Of a stretch of DNA of 64,000 nt, positions 58,234 to 64,000 are shown piece after piece. This DNA is from Uloborus plumipes. Lineage: Eukaryota; Arthropoda; Arachnida; Araneae; Uloboridae. Each line of letters starts with the position of its first letter. Position 1 is the stretch's first letter. A model generated the notes under the pieces. The model was not told the DNA's origin, ran no database searches, and saw only the letters and a list, made by a program, of their open reading frames with translations. The position numbers and the translations under genes are program-made. The stretch is from positions 155,242 through 219,241 of the forward strand of contig JAXGGA010000497.1 in NCBI GenBank assembly GCA_038373865.1, read 5' to 3'.

Positions 58234-59476
58234 ATCTTAGGAATGGGAGTCCACCGGTTTCAGCTTATCCACAGAATATCCACTGCTCAGGATATGGCGT
58301 CGCCGTCCACTGCTCTAACTTCAATTCCAGTAGCTCATCTGGTCCACGGGCACAAGGAAGACATTCCATTCATCACGAAGAATAGGCACCGCCAGAACCA
58401 GGAGATCACCACGATGAAGGAGACAGTAGGTTTGGTCGCCGCATGACCAAAAGGAAAAATACTTTACAGCCGTGGGTATTCCACCTCAGGATAGTAAAAG
58501 CATTCGCAATAGTGGGACGATAAGGCTATATGTTGACTCTTGCAAGCAGGACTTCCAAATCCCCAAACATAAAAGTGTTCGGCCAAATTCTTAAAACGTT
58601 TAAAAATAATTACCATGAATACCTGCATGGTATAACATAAGTGCCTAGGGCTCCAGCCTTCTCAAAAAACAACACTGTGAAAAGCATGCCCCGCTTACAC
58701 ACCGCAACAAAACAGCGTGAAGACAACACACTTAGGACATAGTTGAACAGATCTGAACACACAGCTTGGAAAGTCATCCATATTTATAGTGGCAGACGAT
58801 GGAGCGTAGTGACGTGACGTCGAAACATAATTAGAATAGAACTTTAGTTAAAAATACAACTCAACCTTAAAAAAACACAGCTTAGGAAAATTTCTTAAAT
58901 TGTTTCCCGTTTCGAGGAAGCCAACTGTTCCTCAACACTAAAGCTCTGACTCCATTACGGAAACATGCAAGTTCTGTCGCTAGTGATTGGATTGTTTGCC
59001 GGCTTGCTAGGATGGAAATTAAAAATGGGTTTTCTTTTCCCCGGGACGTACAGGCAAGGAAAGTAGGTGCAGTTTACATTTTTTTTTAAACAGATTTGTT
59101 TAGGGACTTTCTCTAAGAAAAAAAAATAAAGGGCCATGCTAACAATATTATTTCATAGTTGCGTGCAACAAGGTTTCAATGTAGCACGAAACGTGGTTGC
59201 GATCACTGACTGATTTATAGTTTGCATATGGTAAATTTACTAAATAAATAAAACAATAACAAAAATAATAAGTCTCCATAACTCAATTTCAACTCAACAC
59301 AGTGAGTTAATTGTGTAGTACCCTTTAGGAATCGCCAAATGATCTTTAAAAGAGAAGTCTATACCTATTAAAAGAATTTGGATAATATCTTCATTTCAAA
59401 TTACGGGTGTCGTTGTGGTCTTCTGTGTTGTGTACATACATTTAGATTCTTTTGATCATTCAGCATTCTAAAATTA
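58234..59476. other. GC-richer stretch, no gene assigned
   Basis: Bases 58234-58960 are richer in GC than their surroundings. The ORFs at 58167 and 58174 cross the end of the 53689-58233 element and overlap in two frames, so neither is convincing. On the minus strand 58822-58745 looks like a promoter (separate entry). 59230-59400 is AT-rich with nothing recognised. Confidence 0.4.
58745..58822 (-). promoter_or_regulatory. Core-promoter-like cluster, perhaps of an LTR
   Basis: Minus strand, 5' to 3': CGACGTCACGTCA (58822-58810, CRE-like), CTATAAATA (58789-58781, TATA) and GTTCAGATC (58758-58750, Inr-like) at about 31 bp from the TATA. A possible LTR start 'tgttgaggaacagttgg' lies upstream near 58938. 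No matching LTR end or target duplication was found, so a host promoter is also possible. Confidence 0.35.
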
Positions 59477-59879
59477 ATTATTAGCAGGGTTGTTTGGTTT
59501 AAACCACGTTGGTTTAAACCACGGTTTAAACCAATCGGTTTTTTTAAAACACCATGCGGTTTTTCTAAAAATTGGCTTTTTTCCAAAAATGACAAAAAAA
59601 GAAGGAAAAAAATTCTTCAAATGTTTACATTTATTTTATGCACATATAATAAAATGTAAAATTTAGTTTATGCAAAGTTGTAGACATAAATAATTGAGAA
59701 GAAGATTTTTTGAAATTTATTAAAAGGTTGCAAAATTATGTTTTTTCAAATCAATATAACATTTCTCATCATGTAATATATTACACTGCCAAAGAGCAGA
59801 TTTAGGCAAACTTTCTTCATAACACATAATTTACATGAATAATTAATATTTATAAAGGATTGCATATGTATTTCAAAAT

Positions 59880-60422
59880 TCAAAGCAATAATTGTTCCAT
59901 CGCTGATGCTGTTTCTATTTGGAAAGAGCTTAAAAAATATTCAGAGAGAAAAAATTAAGTAAGGATGTCCAAGAGTTTTCAGAAAGTAGATATAAATTGG
60001 CTCTGACACCTGCCCAATTTTTGGCGTACATGTTTGAACCAAGATATAGTCGGAACGAACCGTCTGAACAAGAGAAGAAAGAAGCACTAAATTTTGCGAA
60101 ATTGAAACATCCAAGCAACTCCACGCTTTCACTCGTAGTGAAATTCAGTGCAAAATCCTCACCTTTTGAGGAGCATTATTTTGATCCAAGTGTAATACAA
60201 GAAGTTACTCCATATGAGTGTTGGAAAAGTCAGCAAACTCAAATAAATGAATTCATCGATAAAGTGTTCACCGAAATTCAGCAGCTGATTACAGCAAAAG
60301 CCTCATCTGCAAGTGCTGAAAGAATATTTTCAACATTTGGATTTGTTCAATCAAAAATTAGAAACAAATTAGGGTTGGAAAAAGCTTCAAAGCTAGTTTT
60401 TTTATTCAAGGTTTTTAATTGA
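59880..60422 (+). pseudogene. hAT transposase C-terminal region
   Basis: An open stretch from 59997 reads LALTPAQFLAYMFEPRYSR, then YECWKSQQTQ and ASSASAERIFSTFGFVQSKI, ending NKLGLEKASKLVFLFK. The SAERxFS...K..N.L...K...L..L.. end is the hAT dimerisation domain, here about 140 residues. Upstream, in a shifted frame, AVSIWKELKKYSERKN continues the homology, so a frameshift lies near 59960. The RNase H catalytic part and the zinc finger are missing; the copy cannot be active. Confidence 0.85.
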
Positions 60423-61289
60423 TTGAAATACATGTATTTTTTAAAAATACAGTTTAGGGAAAAACTTTCTCTTGGTTTAAATTTGAATCAAAATGTTTTT
60501 AAAGCCACAGCAAATATAAATGAGCCAACCTACATATAAATATTTGAAATATATGTAAAATATTGTTTTACAATAACACAAAACCAAACTTCACGTCACA
60601 ATAAAATATGTAAATCCATTACATTATAAATTATTTTGTTATTTAATATTTTGAACAAAAAAACAAGTTTTAAAGCTTTTGCAGAGCCATAACATATGTG
60701 CGAGCACTGAATGAATGATTTCAAGTGATAAAAATATTATTTATTCTTTTCTGAAGCTGATTTAGCAGTAAATATTTGAATAATTTTAAATATAATCGGA
60801 TTGCATTTTTCAATTTCTTGCAGAAGATGTTACATTTTCTGCAAAATATATTTCACTAAACAGAATTTGCTACTAATTTACTTTTTCTAAGGAGTCTGTA
60901 CATTTTATATTTTGAATTCCAATGCTATTTCTGCTTACTTGTTTACAAGATCATAAGGTGAAACTTTTCTGTTTAGATAATGCTTGAAAATATGCCCCCC
61001 CCCCCCGTTTTTTTGATAATTATTATTATTTGTTTTGATATAATAAATTATGTTTTTTTTTTTTTTTTTTGGATCATCACTACTTTTTGTCTCAACCTGC
61101 ATCATATCTGCTTCTTGAAGAATTTCCTGAGAGGTCTATGCATTCATACCAATATATTAATTGAGTTTATTTCAATCAATATTTTCCTATAAAAAGCTAT
61201 TTTAATGATGTAATTAAATTACAATATTTTGCTCTTATCTCCTTAAATAGTCAAGAAATGTGGTTTTATGACTGTTGAAGATTGATTGA

Positions 61290-62340
61290 TTATTGATACT
61301 GATATAGGAATTGGAGGCAAAATTTTAGTTTGGATTAGGAATTGGCTGACAGGAAGGAAACAAAGAGTAGTTGTAAGGGGTAATCATTCTAAATGGAGTG
61401 AGGTTTTAAGTGGGGTTCCCCAAGGATCAGTTTTAGGTCCACTTTTGTTTATTATTTTTATGAATGATATTCATGAAAATATTTCTGGAAACATGAATTG
61501 TTTTGCTGATGATGTCAAAGTTATGAGGGTTGTAGAAAATGATGAACAAGTAAATCAGCTGCAAGAGGATTTGGTTCATATTACTAAGTGATCAGACAAG
61601 TGGGGCATGACAGTAAATGTTGGGAATTGTCAAATGCTGCATTTAGGTCATGGGAATAAGCATACAAGCTATTATTTACAGGGTTCAGTCATTAGTAAGG
61701 CAGAAAATGTTATGGATCTAGGTGTTTTAATAAATCAAGACTTCAAGTTTAGTCAACAGTGCAGCATAGCTAGTAACAAAGCCAATAGGATGCTTGGGTT
61801 TATAAATAGATCTATTTCAAACAAATCTAAGAAGGTTCTTCTGCCTTTATATAGAAGTTTGGTAAGACCTCGTTTAGAGTATGCTGTTCAGTTTTGGTCT
61901 CCTTATCTTAAGAAAGATATTAATTTATTGGAAAGGGTACAAAGGAGGGCTACAAGGTTATTGAATGGATTTTCTAATTTAGACTATGGTTCCAGACTTA
62001 GAATGCTTAATATGTATAGTCTTGAGCAAAGGAGAACCAGAGGGGACATGATTCAGTTGTTTAAATTTATCAAAATGAAAGATGTTATAGGGTTAAATTT
62101 TTGCACGGAAAGCAGGACAAGGGGTCATTGTTATAAGCTGTTTAAATCTCAGGCTAACCTGGAAATTCGGAAAAATTACTATTTTAGCAGAGTAGTGGGA
62201 ACTTGGAATAGTTTACCGGAAGAGGCGGTAAGGAGCAAGGGAGTAGATAGTTTTAAGAGGGCCATTGATCTTCATTGGGATCTATAATTTGACTAGGACC
62301 AGCCCAGTTGGGCCCAGAGCCTGTTGCTGGTCGTCACATT
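61290..62340 (+). pseudogene. CR1-like LINE reverse transcriptase, 5'-truncated
   Basis: One frame from 61286 to 62287, broken only by TGA at 61589-61591, where the family has Trp. RT blocks: ILVWIRNWLTGRKQRVV, GVPQGSVLGPLLFIIFMNDI and the active-site FADD. After the stop: MDLGVLINQDFKFSQQC, LVRPRLEYAVQFWSP, LLERVQRRATRLL and LEQRRTRGDM, ending HWDL and a stop. The 3' end continues 'ctgttgctggtcgtcacatt' and a TAAT-type tail. A typical CR1/Jockey-clade C-terminal half; the endonuclease and most of RT are gone. It inserted inside the hAT element. Confidence 0.9.
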
Positions 62341-62592
62341 TGTTTTAATTACACCAAACTTTTATTACTTTCTGGAAAAAAAATATTTTTTTCAAAAATT
62401 ATATTAAAATTTAAAAAACCCGGTTTAAACCAAAAAAACCTGGTTTAAACCAAAAAAACCGGTTTTTTCCCAACCCTGATTATTAGAATGATTCATTTAT
62501 GACTTCTCTAATGTGTATTTTTTCCTTTTTAGTATTAAACAATAGCAAATATTACAATGGCAATAATATCATTTCGCAATGTTAAATCAATG

Positions 62593-63055
62593 CAGTCAAA
62601 CCTGTCTATCTCGAATTTCACGGGACAGAATAAAAGTTCGAGGTACCGAGGTTGTGATAAAAGCTACAAATATAAGCAATTGGAACAAAGTTTTAAATAC
62701 TTAATAGATGGTTTTTCATTGATATTGTTGAATATTTTGCAGTATGACATGTTGTGAGTACACGTTTTACTAATTTTCATGATTATATCGTTATTTATAC
62801 CTTAAGTACAAGCATTGTCTTTCAATAATTGTGCAGTAAATGATTTTTGTCTCCAAGTTTATAACCCTCGATACAGGTTTAACCGGAGATTAAATTCAAA
62901 AATGAGTCATTAAAATTCGAGATATAGAGGTTTTCGGGAAACTTTTTTCAAGATAAGCACGGAAAGAAACACCAAATTGATGTGATAAATTGAAAAATTT
63001 TGACAGAGAGAGGTTTTCGACATGGAGCGGTTTTCGAGGTAGACAGGTTCGACTG
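62593..63055. mobile_element. Tigger-like MITE, 463 bp
   Basis: Left 'cagtcaaacctgtctatctc' pairs with the complement of the right end, 'cagtcgaacctgtctacctc'; both continue TCGAA. The right flank is TA (63056-63057); the left flank is TG, as in the element at 21986. The interior repeats 'tcgagatatagagg' style text. Non-coding; the 66-codon ORF at 62557 crosses the edge and is not real. Confidence 0.8.
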
Positions 63056-63139
63056 TATTTAATCAAGTATTGAATTAGTATTTCGTAGGACTCTTTTCAC
63101 AATTTACTTTATTTCTGAACACAAGCATTTAAGTTCTAC

Positions 63140-63707
63140 TAAGGTAACTTACGTTATCTGCATATGTAAACTTACGTTACGCGTTTTGATTGTAGCACAA
63201 AAAATTAAATAAACAATATTAAAAAAAAAAATTCTGCTATTTGCTTAGCACACACTTATAAGATAGAAAATGTAACGTAGTTAACATTGTATTGGCCCTT
63301 TCTTTATTTGCTTTAAAAACGTTAACATGTTTTTGGTAACTTACGTTACATAGAACAGCGCCTTTTGGAAAGTGACCTAAATCACTTAATTAAAGTGAAA
63401 ACACCTGTTTCATCAATTCACAATACTAATTTAAAGTGTAATGAACTATAATCTTCCTTTGTCACATTTATGTAATGCAAAAAATTAAAACTTATCACTG
63501 TTGAAAGTTTGACCATTTGCTCCACTAAAAGTAAAATACCCTAATACCAACTTCAAAGTATTGCCGAAACTAAAAAACTAAATTCCTAACAAATTTTTGT
63601 TCTAAATAAGAAACTTCTAACATTTCTAAACCAAAAAATATGCCGAAAGGGCACATTGCTCGAGTTTAATTTTTTCACCGCTTTTCCACACTTTCATGGA
63701 ATTGCCC
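63140..63707. mobile_element. Right end of a GGGCAATTCCA-type element (group 2)
   Basis: 'catggaattgccc' ending at 63707 is the same terminus as at 58233. Upstream the motif AACTTACGTTAC occurs at 63147 (one change), 63169 and 63338, with a reversed variant near 63270, mirroring the subterminal arrays of the 53689 element. No left end was found, so the copy is truncated or disrupted. Confidence 0.45.
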
Positions 63708-64000
63708 TGTAATGAAGTTGGATTTATTGATTTCACTCAAATTTTTCATTTATAACTTATCTAACATGTATGTGCTCAATTCATGTGAGTGTTGTATATT
63801 TTTTTACTTTTAATTATTAAGCAGTAGCAAATGTAACAATAACAATAACGTGATATAATTTCAAACTTTTAAATCAATGCTTGATAATCGGTATAAAATC
63901 GAGAATTGGAATCGGTTTCGAGCCGAAACAATATCATTTCCAAACGAATCGAAATCCATTTGAAAACGGTTTTCGTTTTTAGCTTTCACGCTACAAAGTA
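63708..64000. other. No gene seen; duplicated flank
   Basis: 63745-63880 resembles 62487-62592 (see findings). The last 120 bases repeat 'gaatcgg' and 'aaacgg' type steps, as in another DNA transposon end, cut off by the window edge. Confidence 0.4.

Larger units (their letters stand above)
59485..62478 (+). mobile_element. hAT element with transposase remnant, terminus CAGGGTTG
   Basis: Ends CAGGGTTG and CAACCCTG, flanked by a perfect 8-bp duplication ATTATTAG (59477-59484, 62479-62486). Subterminal blocks 'ggtttaaaccacggtttaaa' and 'cctggtttaaaccaaaaaaa' mirror each other. It holds the C-terminal end of a hAT transposase (59880-60422) and a later LINE insertion (about 61290-62340). Same end design as the element at 28896. 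Confidence 0.9.

Noticed and set aside
58167..58446. Two overlapping ORFs in a GC-richer stretch
   Set aside because: Both begin inside the end of a transposon and neither shows a domain or flanking splice sites that convince.
1..64000. tRNA or rRNA genes, CRISPR arrays, bacterial operons
   Set aside because: I saw no A/B box pair with a cloverleaf, no rRNA core sequences and no regular short repeat-spacer array; the short-period repeats are minisatellites or subterminal motifs.

Overview
This is an AT-rich eukaryotic window with introns, GT-AG splice sites, poly-pyrimidine acceptors, microsatellites and a very dense, nested population of transposable elements. The element mix (Tc1/mariner, Tigger-like, many hAT, piggyBac-like, Penelope-like, CR1-like LINE, Copia) points to an arthropod, perhaps an arachnid; that placement is an inference from style, not from a marker gene. 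Nothing bacterial, viral or organellar was recognised.

One host gene is visible on the + strand: a nuclear protein with two good AT-hooks plus a third basic patch. Its supported exons are 2568-4190, 7318-7448 and 21759-21906. The reading phases (0, 2, 0) join exactly and all sites are GT-AG. A fourth candidate exon lies at 51799-51838. Introns of 3.1, 14.3 and about 29.9 kb are filled with transposons. The true first exon and promoter were not found and probably lie upstream of base 1.

Region by region. 1-2567: a worn repeat and a dead hAT transposase end. 4191-7317: intron with about six 147-bp tandem repeats. 7449-21758: intron with a TA-flanked MITE, a Penelope-like GIY-YIG fragment, and a repeat (9655-19866) split by at least three insertions whose target-site duplications can be read (TGTT, GTTGCAAG, GATCGGAC); the first of these itself contains a hAT element (TSD GTGGCGTA) that carries two MITEs. 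21907-32927: a Tigger-like element split by a 2.45-kb foldback element, then a short interspersed repeat split by a TIR element, a hAT-like element and a solo LTR, then a nested hAT pair. 33500-34610: a Copia relic (gag fragment, primer-binding site, LTR). 34690-40330: two tandem arrays, the second interrupted by a foldback element. 42965-46927: a mariner split by another foldback element. 47110-51306: second copy of the 9655 repeat and a hAT-like element. 53689-58233: a large TIR transposon with a 223-codon ORF and seven copies of a 13-bp motif. 59485-62478: a hAT with perfect TIR and TSD, a transposase remnant and an inserted LINE. 62593-64000: a Tigger-like MITE and half of another GGGCAATTCCA-ended element.

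The most unusual content is two poorly known DNA transposon groups. Group 1 (22696-25148, 37320-40102, 43242-45921) has arms of roughly 0.5-1 kb, termini AGGGTRG, 8-10 bp TSDs, and degraded copies of transposon-associated uncharacterised proteins. Group 2 (10171-15976, 53689-58233, right end at 63707) has termini GGGYMATTCCA, apparent 4-bp TSDs, subterminal motif arrays, and ORFs that seem to share a C-terminal domain.
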